Of a stretch of DNA of 64,000 bases, positions 54,133 through 62,835 are shown in pieces (the first letter of the stretch is position 1; every line of letters begins with the position of its first letter). Below the pieces are notes generated by a model. It ran no database searches, was not told the origin of the DNA, and saw only the letters and a list, made by a program, of their open reading frames with translations. The DNA comes from Simiduia litorea. Its GTDB lineage: Bacteria > Pseudomonadota > Gammaproteobacteria > Pseudomonadales > Cellvibrionaceae. Both the position numbers and the translations under genes were made by a program. The stretch spans positions 620,001 through 684,000 of the forward strand of contig NZ_AP031497.1 of assembly GCF_042853465.1 (NCBI RefSeq). The letters are read 5' to 3'.

Positions 54133-55437
54133 CTATTGGCAGGCTTCAATCATGATGGGTAAGTCAATGCGTGTGATTTTATGGTTTAGTTCTTCGAGCA
54201 TGATGAGTTGGCCTCGATGCCTTTCAATTGTGCTGTTGGAAAGGTAGACGCCCAAGCCTAAGCCCTCTGCTTTGCTGCTGTTAAAGGGTTGGCCCCACTG
54301 TTGTTTAATTTCATGAGCGATGCTACCGCCGAAGTCGATGATATCGAGCTTCAGTCTAGGGTCAGCGGTGTTAATTTGCAGCAGCTCCACCTGTATTGTA
54401 ATGGCCTGCTCTGACTGTTCGGCGGCATTGTTCATCAGGTTGATTAGGGATTGCGTTAAGGTTGTGTCTGCCATCAGGTAAGCGTTATTGGCAAGCGAGC
54501 TGAGGTTGTGTGAAAGGCGCTTTTGTGGGTTGATCAATTGCCATTGGTCGATGGTGTCTTCAAGCCACGTTTTTAGTTGTAAGCGATTCTGCTGAACATG
54601 TATGCCTGCTTCTGCTTGATCGCGCAGCTTTCTGAGTGAATGTTGGCACAGGTCTATTTGTGATGCGATAAGCTTCGCGTCTTCAACGATGTCGGCATTC
54701 GGCGCAGCCGCGACTATATCTTTGGCGACAATTTTTATGGTGGTTAGTGGCGTGCCCAGTTCGTGCGCAGCACCAGCGGCGAGTGTCGCAATGGCAGTAA
54801 GCTGCTCCGCGCGCAGACCATGTTCTCGCTGGTTTTGAATAATGCGATCTTGTTCTCGAAGTTCGCTCGCCATGCGCGTAAGAAAGGTTACGATGATCCC
54901 GGCGCTGAACACAAAATTTAGCCACATACCGTAAATATGCAGCGAGGAGTCTTGTGTGGGCATGTGGTGCATTGCGTGGGCTGGCGCTAAGGATTGTACT
55001 GGAATGTAGCGACTTAAGAGCCACCAGTAGCAGCCAATGCACAGTGCCGCTATGACAAACGTGAAGCGAACGGGAAGCGCGATCGCGGCAATGCACAGAG
55101 GAATCAGTAGGTAGCTAACAAAAGGATTAGTGGCGCCGCCGGTGAAATAAAGCAGGGTTGATAGGCCAATGATATCCACGGTTAACTGGGTCATAAATTC
55201 AGCGTTGCTAGCGCGGACTTGACCTTTGATCCGCCAGTGGGTCAGCAGATTCAACATGCAAAATAGCGCAATCAGCCACAATAGCGTTTGGTATTCCAAC
55301 ACGAGGTTTAATTTTACGTAAGCCGCGCCTAAAGAAATGAGAAGCGCAATGAATAGCATCCAGCGCAGTAATACTAAGGTGCGTAGATTTTGCGTGAGCT
55401 GACGCTGGAAAGTGTGTTCGTTGTTCGCTGTTTTCAT
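54133..55437 (-). CDS. regB: RegB/PrrB-type redox sensor kinase
   Basis: 434 residues. Six membrane segments include FTGGATNPFVSYLLIPL, which contains the GGxxNPF quinone-site motif of RegB. The H-box is GAAHELGTPLTTIK, and the DLCQHSLRKL stretch downstream has a cysteine in the place of the redox-active RegB cysteine. The ATP lid is AEGLGLGVYLSNS. It pairs with the RegA-like gene and starts about 150 bases from the divergent MATE gene. Confidence 0.9.
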   Translation of the reverse strand: MKTANNEHTFQRQLTQNLRTLVLLRWMLFIALLISLGAAYVKLNLVLEYQTLLWLIALFCMLNLLTHWRIKGQVRASNAEFMTQLTVDIIGLSTLLYFTGGATNPFVSYLLIPLCIAAIALPVRFTFVIAALCIGCYWWLLSRYIPVQSLAPAHAMHHMPTQDSSLHIYGMWLNFVFSAGIIVTFLTRMASELREQDRIIQNQREHGLRAEQLTAIATLAAGAAHELGTPLTTIKIVAKDIVAAAPNADIVEDAKLIASQIDLCQHSLRKLRDQAEAGIHVQQNRLQLKTWLEDTIDQWQLINPQKRLSHNLSSLANNAYLMADTTLTQSLINLMNNAAEQSEQAITIQVELLQINTADPRLKLDIIDFGGSIAHEIKQQWGQPFNSSKAEGLGLGVYLSNSTIERHRGQLIMLEELNHKITRIDLPIMIEACQ

Positions 55438-55526
55438 AGCCGCATTATAGGGCTAAATGCGTGAATGTTATCGCGCTGCGACAATAAGCCGCAGTCATCA
55501 GATGGATGGCGTGATGGCGCAAGTGC

Positions 55527-55550
55527 AAGCCGCTCCCCCCGGAGCGGCTT
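55527..55550. repeat. Perfect 10-bp hairpin before MATE gene
   Basis: AAGCCGCTCC-CCCC-GGAGCGGCTT lies directly ahead of TATAAT (55555-55560), where the -35 region would be. It could be an operator or a terminator-like structure for the opposite strand. Confidence 0.55.
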
Positions 55551-55587
55551 GGTGTATAATTGCCGTTTTCCAAGATCATCAAGGCTC

Positions 55588-56934
55588 ATGAACCCAGCTA
55601 GTCGGCCAGTCCTTACAGAAGGCGCGGTAGGTCCGCATTTGCGCGACATGGCAATGCCCATGGTATGGGGCTTATTGGCCACTATGTCCTTTAATGCTGT
55701 CGATACACTGTTCGTTGCCCAGCTGGGTCATACCGAACTCGCGGCAATGAGTTTCACCTTTCCCGTTGTTATGGTGTTGACCAGCATCGCCATTGGTTTG
55801 GGTGCCGGTACCTCGTCCGCGGTCGCGCGCGCCATAGGGGGTAACAATCACCACCTCGCTCAGCGTATGGCAACGGACTCCATGACCCTGACCACTATCA
55901 TCAGCGTGGTGATGTGCGCCATTGGTATTTTTACCATCAACCCTTTGTTCACCCTGTTAGGTGCCGAGCCTGAATTGCTCCCTTTAATTCACGACTATAT
56001 GTGGATTTGGTATTTCAGCGCGCCCTGCTTAATGGTGCCTATGGTGGGCTTGGCGTCCTTGCGCGCTATGGGCTTGGCACGCATTCAGGGCACGCTCATG
56101 ATGGCGGCGGCGGTATTAAATTTAATTCTTGATCCGATCTTGATCTTTGGGCTTTTTGGTTTCCCTCGTTTAGAACTGGAAGGCGCGGCGCTTGCGACCT
56201 TAATCACCCGTGCTATGAGTCTCGTCGTGGTGATATTTGTGTTGGATAAACGCTTATCGATGCTTGTTAACCCCTTCGCGAAGTTGGAAGAGGTGATGGT
56301 ATCTTGGCGAGCAATTGTGCACGTGGGTGTGCCCGCCATGATTAACAATATCATTATCCCTCTCGCCAGTGGCGTAGTGGTGTATTTGGTCGCCGCCTAC
56401 GGAACGGTAGCAGTGGCAGGATTAGGTATTGCCATGCGCGTTGAGCCGATTGTGCTCATAGTTTTTTACGCGTTATCGGGCGTCGTAGGCCCTTTCTGCG
56501 GGCAAAATTTAGGCGCTGAAAAATTTGATCGTTTAGAGGCAACGTTAAACGTGATGACAAAGTTCTGCCTCAGTTTTGGCGTGGTGCTGGCATTATTTTT
56601 GTGGTTGGCTGGCGAATATTTAGTGCGCTTATTTTCCGGTGCTGATGCCGTGGTTGCGATTGCCATGAGCTATTTATTCATTGTGCCCATTAGTTATGGC
56701 GCCTATGGATTGGTCATGTCAGTAAATGCCGCTTTCAATGGCATAGGTCAGCCCATGCCCGGTGTGGCAATTTCCTTTTTACGCGTTATTGGCTTGTACT
56801 TACCGTTGGCGTGGCTATTTCAGTGGCAGTGGGGCGTGACGGGTCTTTTTGTTGCAACAGCCCTGTGTAATCTCTTGGTGGGTTTTATTGCGTGGCTTTG
56901 GCTTAAGCGACGCTTTCAGCAGGTCGCCGCTTAA
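55588..56934 (+). CDS. MATE family efflux transporter
   Basis: 448 residues from the ATG at 55588; the frame is open back to 55465, but those 41 residues are arginine- and serine-rich, span the hairpin and TATAAT, and lack family resemblance. About 12 membrane segments start MAMPMVWGLLATMSFNAVDT and LGHTELAAMSFTFPVVMVL. These sodium- or proton-coupled exporters remove cationic drugs and metabolites. It is divergent from the RegB-like kinase; substrate unknown. Confidence 0.9.
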   Translation: MNPASRPVLTEGAVGPHLRDMAMPMVWGLLATMSFNAVDTLFVAQLGHTELAAMSFTFPVVMVLTSIAIGLGAGTSSAVARAIGGNNHHLAQRMATDSMTLTTIISVVMCAIGIFTINPLFTLLGAEPELLPLIHDYMWIWYFSAPCLMVPMVGLASLRAMGLARIQGTLMMAAAVLNLILDPILIFGLFGFPRLELEGAALATLITRAMSLVVVIFVLDKRLSMLVNPFAKLEEVMVSWRAIVHVGVPAMINNIIIPLASGVVVYLVAAYGTVAVAGLGIAMRVEPIVLIVFYALSGVVGPFCGQNLGAEKFDRLEATLNVMTKFCLSFGVVLALFLWLAGEYLVRLFSGADAVVAIAMSYLFIVPISYGAYGLVMSVNAAFNGIGQPMPGVAISFLRVIGLYLPLAWLFQWQWGVTGLFVATALCNLLVGFIAWLWLKRRFQQVAA

Positions 56935-56960
56935 GCCATTTCTAGTAATTAGTCAGTAGG

Positions 56961-57737
56961 CTAGATAGCCGATACGCCACCATCCACCGCAATGGCCAAG
57001 CCGGTCATGTAGGTATTGCCCGGTGACAATAACAATAGCATGGCGTTGACTATTTCTATGGGTTCGGCACAACGACGCATAGGAGAGTTGCGACTGAGTG
57101 CGACTTTGGCCTGCTCCACACCTGCTGCTGAAAGTGCGGATTCAGTCACTAAGGGTGTGAGGGCGAAAAAGGGGCAGATTGCGTTGACGCGAATGTTCAA
57201 CGCAGCATTTTCAACCGCTGCTGTTTTCGACAGGCCAATGACCGCGTGTTTTGCCGCACTGTAGGCGGCCAACCGCGGGGCAGCACCTAGGCCAGCCATG
57301 GAGCTGACGTTGAGAATGACGCCGCTGCCCTTGGTTTTCATGGCTTTGATTTGGTGACGCATGCCGTATTGCACGCCCATTACGTTCACTCGCCACTGAG
57401 ATTCAAAGTCTTTATCGGTAACGTCTTCGGTGAGCTCGAGGGCTTGGCCGATGCCTGCATTGTTGACGGCAATATCGAGTTGCCCGAATTGATCCATCGC
57501 GCTGTCGACCATGGCTTTGCAATTGTCTTCTGCGGCTACATTGCAATTCTGTGCGATGACTTTTGTACCACTGGCTTTGAGCTTTTTGGCTAAGGCTTGA
57601 AGGGCCTCGGTTTTGATATCGCCAAGGACTAAATTGGCGCCGCGCGCGGCTAGCTCTTCGGCCAGCAATGCGCCGAAACCTTGTGCGGCGCCAGTAATTA
57701 AAACAGTCTTTCCGGTGAAATCGAGTAGCTTATCCAT
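56961..57737 (-). CDS. Short-chain dehydrogenase/reductase
   Basis: 258 residues, classical SDR. NAD-binding TGAAQGFGALLAEELAARG (near 15), NNAGIGQ, Ser in NVSSMAGLG and the active YSAAKHA. It follows a second SDR by 10 bases on the same strand, in the fatty/hydroxy-acid catabolic cluster, so a hydroxyacyl-CoA or alcohol substrate is likely. Substrate cannot be named. Confidence 0.88.
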   Translation of the reverse strand: MDKLLDFTGKTVLITGAAQGFGALLAEELAARGANLVLGDIKTEALQALAKKLKASGTKVIAQNCNVAAEDNCKAMVDSAMDQFGQLDIAVNNAGIGQALELTEDVTDKDFESQWRVNVMGVQYGMRHQIKAMKTKGSGVILNVSSMAGLGAAPRLAAYSAAKHAVIGLSKTAAVENAALNIRVNAICPFFALTPLVTESALSAAGVEQAKVALSRNSPMRRCAEPIEIVNAMLLLLSPGNTYMTGLAIAVDGGVSAI

Positions 57738-57747
57738 TTTAAATTCC

Positions 57748-58515
57748 TTAAGCGTTTAGGCCGCCATCGACCACAATACATTGTCCAGTGGTATAGCTGC
57801 TGGCGTCTGATACTAAATACAACACGGCGCCGGCCATCTCGTCTGGCTTAGCGTGGCGCTTCATGGGAATATTGGCGATGGCGTGGTTGTAGATGCCGTC
57901 GTCGGTGAAGAGTGCGCCGGCAAATTTAGTTTTAGTGAAACCGGGTAGAAGGGCATTGCAGCGAATATTAAATTCAGCACATTCGCGCGCGAAGGCTTGC
58001 GTCATGTTAACCACGGCAGCTTTAGTGATTGAATAAATACCCTGAAAATGGCCGGGACTAAGCGCATTGACCGACGCGGTATTAACAATGTTGCCGCCGC
58101 CGTTTTCGCGCATCAGTTTTCCACCTTCAACCGACATAAAAAAGTAACCGCGAATATTCACATCCACGGTTTTTTGGAAGGCACCAAGGTCGGTGTCGAG
58201 AATGTGTCCGAAATAAGGATTGGCTGCACCGTTGTTGACTAAAATATCGAGCTTACCTTTGTGTTTGTCGCGTATAAATTGAAACGTATTACTGATACTT
58301 TCCATGTCGCCAACGTGACAGGCCCACGCTTCGGCGCTGCCGCCGTCGGCGATAATATCGTCGGCTACGCGCTGACAGTCAGCCACTTTTCGGCTGGAGA
58401 CGATGACGTGTGCACCATAGGCGGCCAAGGTTTTAGCGATAGATTCGCCAATACCGCGGCTAGCGCCGCTGACTAAAGCGATCTTTCCTGTGAGACTAAA
58501 TAGATCTTTTTTCAT
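57748..58515 (-). CDS. Short-chain dehydrogenase/reductase
   Basis: 255 residues. SGASRGIGESIAKTLAAYG is the cofactor loop, NNGAANP replaces the usual NNAG, and the active site is NTASVNALSP with YSITKAA. The C-terminal SSYTTGQCIVVDGGLNA is typical. It sits 22 bases after the quinone oxidoreductase gene. Likely an oxidoreductase acting on cluster intermediates. Confidence 0.88.
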   Translation of the reverse strand: MKKDLFSLTGKIALVSGASRGIGESIAKTLAAYGAHVIVSSRKVADCQRVADDIIADGGSAEAWACHVGDMESISNTFQFIRDKHKGKLDILVNNGAANPYFGHILDTDLGAFQKTVDVNIRGYFFMSVEGGKLMRENGGGNIVNTASVNALSPGHFQGIYSITKAAVVNMTQAFARECAEFNIRCNALLPGFTKTKFAGALFTDDGIYNHAIANIPMKRHAKPDEMAGAVLYLVSDASSYTTGQCIVVDGGLNA

Positions 58516-58537
58516 GACGTGAATACCTACATGATAA

Positions 58538-59512
58538 TTAAGGTTTTAGAATAACTTTGCCAATAACTTTGCGGCTCATGACTTTTTCGAGTGCCTTGAC
58601 GGTATCCTTGAGAGGGAACACTTGGTCCACCACAACTTTTACCTTTCCGTCTACATACCAGCGCAATAATTCCTGCATGTTGGCAGCGAAATCTTTCGGT
58701 TGCTTTTGCGTGAAGGTGCCCCAGAAAACGCCGACCAGACTAAAACCTTTTACCAAGGCCAAATTGACGGCTAACTCAGGAATTTTACCGCTGGCAAATC
58801 CGACCACCAATAGCCGCCCATTCCAAGCCATGTTGCGTGCACAGGCATCAAACATATCGCCGCCAACGCACTCATAAACAACGTCGACACCTTGGCCATT
58901 GGTTAAGGCTTTAAGCTCTTTTTTTAAATCCTTTTCTGAATAATTAATTAATATGTCGGCGCCGTTAATGCGGGCCTGTTCGAGTTTTTCCGGGCTAGAT
59001 GCTGCTGCAATAACGCGCGCGCCCATGGCTTTGCCTATTTGTACGGCTGCAAGTCCGGTGCCGCCTGCAGCGCCGGTCACCAGTAAGGTCTCTCCCGGTT
59101 GGATGTTGGCGCGTTGCTTGAGTGCGTGATGGGCCGTGGCGTGGGCGGTAATTAAACCGGCGGCTTCTTCAAAAGGAATCTGCTCGGGTAGCGGTAACAC
59201 CATCTTTGCGTTGATGGCTAATTTTTCGGCGTAGCAATTCAATAAGTTACAGCACACAACTCTCTGGCCAACTTTTAAATGTTGCACCTCGGCACCAACA
59301 CTTTCAACAACGCCCGCGGCTTCAGTCCCCGGTACGAAGGGTGTTGGTGGCTTCATCTGGTACAGGCCTTGTACCAGGAGCCCATCGGGAAAATTAACAC
59401 CGCAGGCTTCTACTCGAATCACCACTTCATCGGATTTTGCTACAGGATCAGGCATGTCGCCGTAGTGCAGCTGTTCGAGTGGTCCATAATTTTTACAGAT
59501 AACGGCTTTCAT
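58538..59512 (-). CDS. Zinc-independent NADPH:quinone oxidoreductase-like (MDR)
   Basis: 324 residues of the quinone-oxidoreductase branch of the MDR family. FVPGTEAAGVVESVGAEV, the dinucleotide loop VTGAAGGTGLAAVQIGKAMG, and VDVVYECVGGDMFDAC are clear. The structural-zinc cysteine set is absent. Related genes lie in lipid-catabolism clusters. It starts 23 bases after the kinase-like gene. Confidence 0.9.
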   Translation of the reverse strand: MKAVICKNYGPLEQLHYGDMPDPVAKSDEVVIRVEACGVNFPDGLLVQGLYQMKPPTPFVPGTEAAGVVESVGAEVQHLKVGQRVVCCNLLNCYAEKLAINAKMVLPLPEQIPFEEAAGLITAHATAHHALKQRANIQPGETLLVTGAAGGTGLAAVQIGKAMGARVIAAASSPEKLEQARINGADILINYSEKDLKKELKALTNGQGVDVVYECVGGDMFDACARNMAWNGRLLVVGFASGKIPELAVNLALVKGFSLVGVFWGTFTQKQPKDFAANMQELLRWYVDGKVKVVVDQVFPLKDTVKALEKVMSRKVIGKVILKP

Positions 59513-59535
59513 TTTGTTTGCCCTATATTGCAGAA

Positions 59536-60582
59536 TTATTTTTCATGTAAACACTGAAGGCCAAATTGCGCGAGTGGCGCAACCATCGCGCCTACGGCTG
59601 CCGCCTTTTTATTGGATGCGTTTCCTTGGCTGGCGCGCTTGGCTACACCTTGTGCAATAGCAGCCAAGCGGAAGAAACTAAAGGCGAGATAGAATTCCCA
59701 GTGCTGAATGCGATCGATACCACGGTTTTCACAGTAGCGCGCAATGTATTCAGCCTCACTCGGAATACCTAAGGCTTTTCGATCAACGCCCATTAATCCA
59801 GACATTGCTGTTCTGTCTGTTGAATGGGGTAGGCGCATTTGCATACATTGATAGGCGAGATCTGCGTAGGGGTGGCCGAGGGTGGATAGCTCCCAATCCA
59901 ACACCGCAATAATGCGGCTGTTGTCTTTGCTGAACATTAAATTGTCTAACCGGTAATCACCGTGCGCGAGCGAGATCATGCCATCGTCGGCGGGCATTGC
60001 TTGTGGCAGATGTTCAATTAATTGATTCATTGCATGGATAGGCTGCAGCTCTGATGCCACGTATTGTCCGCTCCAGCGTTCGAATTGGCGTGCGAAGTAG
60101 TTGCCGGGTTTACCGTAGTCGCTGAGACCCACGGCGCTAATATCCACATCGTGTAGGGCTGCAAGTACGCGGTTCATCTCGTTGTACATGGCCGATCGCT
60201 GGTTATTATCTTTCGCTTCCGGCAGCGCCGCGCCCCAATAAATATTGCCGTCGCAGAAATCCATAACATAAAACATTGAGCCGATGACGCTCGTGTCTTC
60301 GCAAAGGTGATATGCCTTTGCCACCGGAACGTCGGTATCTTTTAACGCCTTGAGCACACGGTACTCTCTATCCACGGCATGGGCTGATTTTAGTAGTGTG
60401 CCCGGTGGCTGGCGTCTCAACACATAGACGCCAGAACTGGCCGTTAATTTAAACGTTGGGTTGGATTGCCCGCCTGGAAATTTTTCAGCACTAAAAGGGC
60501 CGCGAAAGCCCTTCACATGTTGCTCTAGATAAGGCCTCAGTTTTTCTGTGTCTAGATGTTGTACGGCATCTTTTTCAGACAT
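59536..60582 (-). CDS. APH-like phosphotransferase (ACAD10/11 kinase-domain family)
   Basis: 348 residues. The kinase fold has PGGQSNPTFKLTASSGVYVL, the catalytic loop LAHGDYRLDNLMF (HGDxxxxN) and the metal motif VLDWELSTLGHPYADLAY. This subgroup matches the kinase half of ACAD10/ACAD11 and the LvaA kinase of levulinate catabolism, which phosphorylate 4-hydroxyacyl-CoA. The acyl-CoA dehydrogenase gene is 61 bases upstream on the same strand. Confidence 0.88.
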   Translation of the reverse strand: MSEKDAVQHLDTEKLRPYLEQHVKGFRGPFSAEKFPGGQSNPTFKLTASSGVYVLRRQPPGTLLKSAHAVDREYRVLKALKDTDVPVAKAYHLCEDTSVIGSMFYVMDFCDGNIYWGAALPEAKDNNQRSAMYNEMNRVLAALHDVDISAVGLSDYGKPGNYFARQFERWSGQYVASELQPIHAMNQLIEHLPQAMPADDGMISLAHGDYRLDNLMFSKDNSRIIAVLDWELSTLGHPYADLAYQCMQMRLPHSTDRTAMSGLMGVDRKALGIPSEAEYIARYCENRGIDRIQHWEFYLAFSFFRLAAIAQGVAKRASQGNASNKKAAAVGAMVAPLAQFGLQCLHEK

Positions 60583-60643
60583 GTTATTTTCCTATAGGTA
60601 TTTCGGGGACATTCTTGACCTGCGTCGCACGCTATGTTTCATC

Positions 60644-61855
60644 TCAGTGTTCGAGGCGCTTTGCTAAATTTCTACCCAGTTGCATCATGTGCACTTGATC
60701 GGGGCCGTCGGCTAAGCGCAGCGTACGTTGCCCGGCATATTGTTGTGCCAGGAAGGTGTCTTGGCTAACGCCAACGGCACCATGAATCTGAATGGCGCGA
60801 TCGAGTACGTCCAACGCTACATTCGGCGCGACAATTTTAATCATCGCTATGAGATCTTGCGCTTCTTTGTTGCCAGCTTGATCCATTTTTGCGGCAGCTT
60901 TTAAGGTCAATAAGCGCGCTTGTTCGATTTGGCAGGCAGAGCGCGCGATATCTTCGCGCACGGATTGATTCTTTATCATCGGCTGGCCAAATACAATGCG
61001 CGAATTGGCGCGCTTGCACATTAACTCGAGCGCTCGCTGTGCGACGCCAACCGAACGCATGCAATGGTGAATTCGGCCTGGCCCTAAGCGCCCCTGTGCA
61101 ATTTCAAAACCACGGCCTTCACCTAAAATGAGATTGGCCACGGGTACGCGCACGTTTTCAAAAATAACTTCGGCGTGGCCTTCCGGTGCATCGTTATAGC
61201 CGAATACGGTCATGGGTCGAGTAACCTTTACGCCCGGGGTGTTCATAGGCACTAATACTTGAGACTGTTGCAAGTGACGGCTGGGATTGGTTGGGTCAGT
61301 CTTACCCATCACAATCATAATTTCACATTGCTTGCGGCAGGCGCCAGAGATATAAAATTTCTTGCCGTTAATGACATAATCGTCGCCATCGCGCTCAATG
61401 CGGGTTTCGATGTTGGTGGCGTCGCTGGAGGCAACCTCGGGTTCGGTCATGGCAAAAGCGGAGCGAATTTCACCAGCTAAGAGTGGTTCTAGCCACTGTT
61501 TTTTCTGCGCCTCGTTACCGTATTTCGCCAACACTTCCATATTGCCGGTATCTGGTGCCGCGCAGTTAAACACCTCTGGCGCCCAGTGCACTTTGCCCAT
61601 CTGTTCGGCCAGCGGTGCATACTCTAGATTGGTCAGACCTGCACTGTATTTGCCGTAGCTAAGCGGTAAAAATAAATTCCACAGGCCGGCGGCTTTGGCT
61701 TTGGCTTTTAATTCTTGCATCAAGGGCGGTGTATTCCATTGGTCGGCATCTACTTGCGCATGCATCTTGGCTTCATTGGGGTAAATGTGTTCATCCATAA
61801 ATGCGCAGAGCTTTTCTAATAGCTGTGATACTTTTTCGGAGTATTCGAAATTCAT
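60644..61855 (-). CDS. Acyl-CoA dehydrogenase (ACAD11-like)
   Basis: 403 residues. FAD- and substrate-binding motifs are SAFAMTEPEVASSDATNI, FYISGACRKQCEIMIVMGKT and GRGFEIAQGRLGPGRIHHCM; the C-terminus has QIHGAVGVSQDTFLAQQYAG. This N-terminus and spacing fit the ACAD10/11 branch rather than beta-oxidation FadE. It is paired with an APH-like kinase, so it may remove a phosphate to form an enoyl-CoA, as LvaC does. No electron-transfer partner lies here. Confidence 0.9.
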   Translation of the reverse strand: MNFEYSEKVSQLLEKLCAFMDEHIYPNEAKMHAQVDADQWNTPPLMQELKAKAKAAGLWNLFLPLSYGKYSAGLTNLEYAPLAEQMGKVHWAPEVFNCAAPDTGNMEVLAKYGNEAQKKQWLEPLLAGEIRSAFAMTEPEVASSDATNIETRIERDGDDYVINGKKFYISGACRKQCEIMIVMGKTDPTNPSRHLQQSQVLVPMNTPGVKVTRPMTVFGYNDAPEGHAEVIFENVRVPVANLILGEGRGFEIAQGRLGPGRIHHCMRSVGVAQRALELMCKRANSRIVFGQPMIKNQSVREDIARSACQIEQARLLTLKAAAKMDQAGNKEAQDLIAMIKIVAPNVALDVLDRAIQIHGAVGVSQDTFLAQQYAGQRTLRLADGPDQVHMMQLGRNLAKRLEH

Positions 61856-61891
61856 TTGCGTTTCCTCAGTAAGATGGGAATTTTTCTATTG

Positions 61892-62572
61892 TTAAAAAAA
61901 CGATATGTGTTGGTTTTTGTCACGCTCGTGTAAATGGGGTAAATGATTAAAGCTGTGTAAGCTGAAACCCTGAGAGTTAAAGTGGCAACGGCTCACCGAG
62001 GTGTTGGCTGTTTGTAAATTCAGCGCAATCATTGTCTCTGCATCGGCCCGTAGGATGTGTCTCAGTGCCATTGATATGGCTCCGCCTGAGCTGATGATGA
62101 GTACCTTTGCTTTATCGGGTTGTGCTTGAATGTGGTTGAGTGACGCGCTAACACGTGCTTCAAATGCGGCCCAACTTTCATCTAATGCCTGCGCGGGTAA
62201 TTCACCTTGCGACCAGGCCAGTAAACTTTGTTTTAATATCTCAAAAAATACCCGCTTTGGTGCATCGGGGGCAGGTTGCATGTGAGGGTTTAGTGCCAAG
62301 TAGGCTGCGGCAAGCTGTTGAAACTGAAACTCATTCCAACCGAGGTCTTGCTCTGATTCACAAGGCAATGCCCCCATGCCTTCGCCAATGGCCGCCAACG
62401 TCTGCTGATGCCGTTGCATGCCGCCGCAAATGACGCGGTCAAAGATGATCTCGCGCTCGCGAAAATACTGCCCCAGCAGGCGGCTTTGCTCAAACCCTAA
62501 CGGTGACAGCTGGTCGTAATTGGCAGCGCCAAAGGACGCTTGACCATGGCGCACAAGGTATAGCTCAGACAT
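61892..62572 (-). CDS. Histidine phosphatase family protein
   Basis: 226 residues of the phosphoglycerate-mutase-like branch. The catalytic motif is LVRHGQASFGAANYDQLSP (RHG at about 8-10), with the second histidine in IISSGGAISMALRHI. It is the first gene of the minus-strand cluster, 36 bases before the acyl-CoA dehydrogenase. Substrate is unknown; a phospho-intermediate made by the kinase is a tempting but unproven partner. Confidence 0.85.
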   Translation of the reverse strand: MSELYLVRHGQASFGAANYDQLSPLGFEQSRLLGQYFREREIIFDRVICGGMQRHQQTLAAIGEGMGALPCESEQDLGWNEFQFQQLAAAYLALNPHMQPAPDAPKRVFFEILKQSLLAWSQGELPAQALDESWAAFEARVSASLNHIQAQPDKAKVLIISSGGAISMALRHILRADAETMIALNLQTANTSVSRCHFNSQGFSLHSFNHLPHLHERDKNQHISFF

Positions 62573-62835
62573 CTGTACACACTCTTAGCAGCGATGAGTA
62601 TAGATACTAGCGCAGCGGGCTAAATCAATATAATTTATTATATTTATCTGTATGTATTCACATTGGTGATTAGCCTTGGCTACATCGCCGGTGTTTCGCG
62701 CGGGATTGATGTATGTGCGTTTACTGGGCAGCGGATTAGCGCGCTAGCGCAGTGCTGGTCATGCGGGTTGGGTGGCGGTGCGGGAGTGGGGCGCTGCAGC
62801 CGCTCCAAATACAGCGGCGGCTGCAGTGCCGAGGT
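62573..62835. other. Intergenic region between phosphatase and HlyD-like gene
   Basis: 263 bases without a gene. An AT-rich inverted repeat AATATAAT-TT-ATTATATT (62627-62644) lies 55 bases ahead of the phosphatase start and may be a promoter or operator. Toward the HlyD-like end, CTGCAGCCGCT (62794-62804) pairs with AGCGGCGGCTGCAG (62813-62826), a strong hairpin without a T-run, 10 bases past the HlyD-like stop. Confidence 0.6.

Noticed and set aside
55465..55587. 41-residue N-terminal extension of the MATE protein
   Set aside because: It spans the hairpin and TATAAT, has no family resemblance, and the ATG at 55588 fits the family start.
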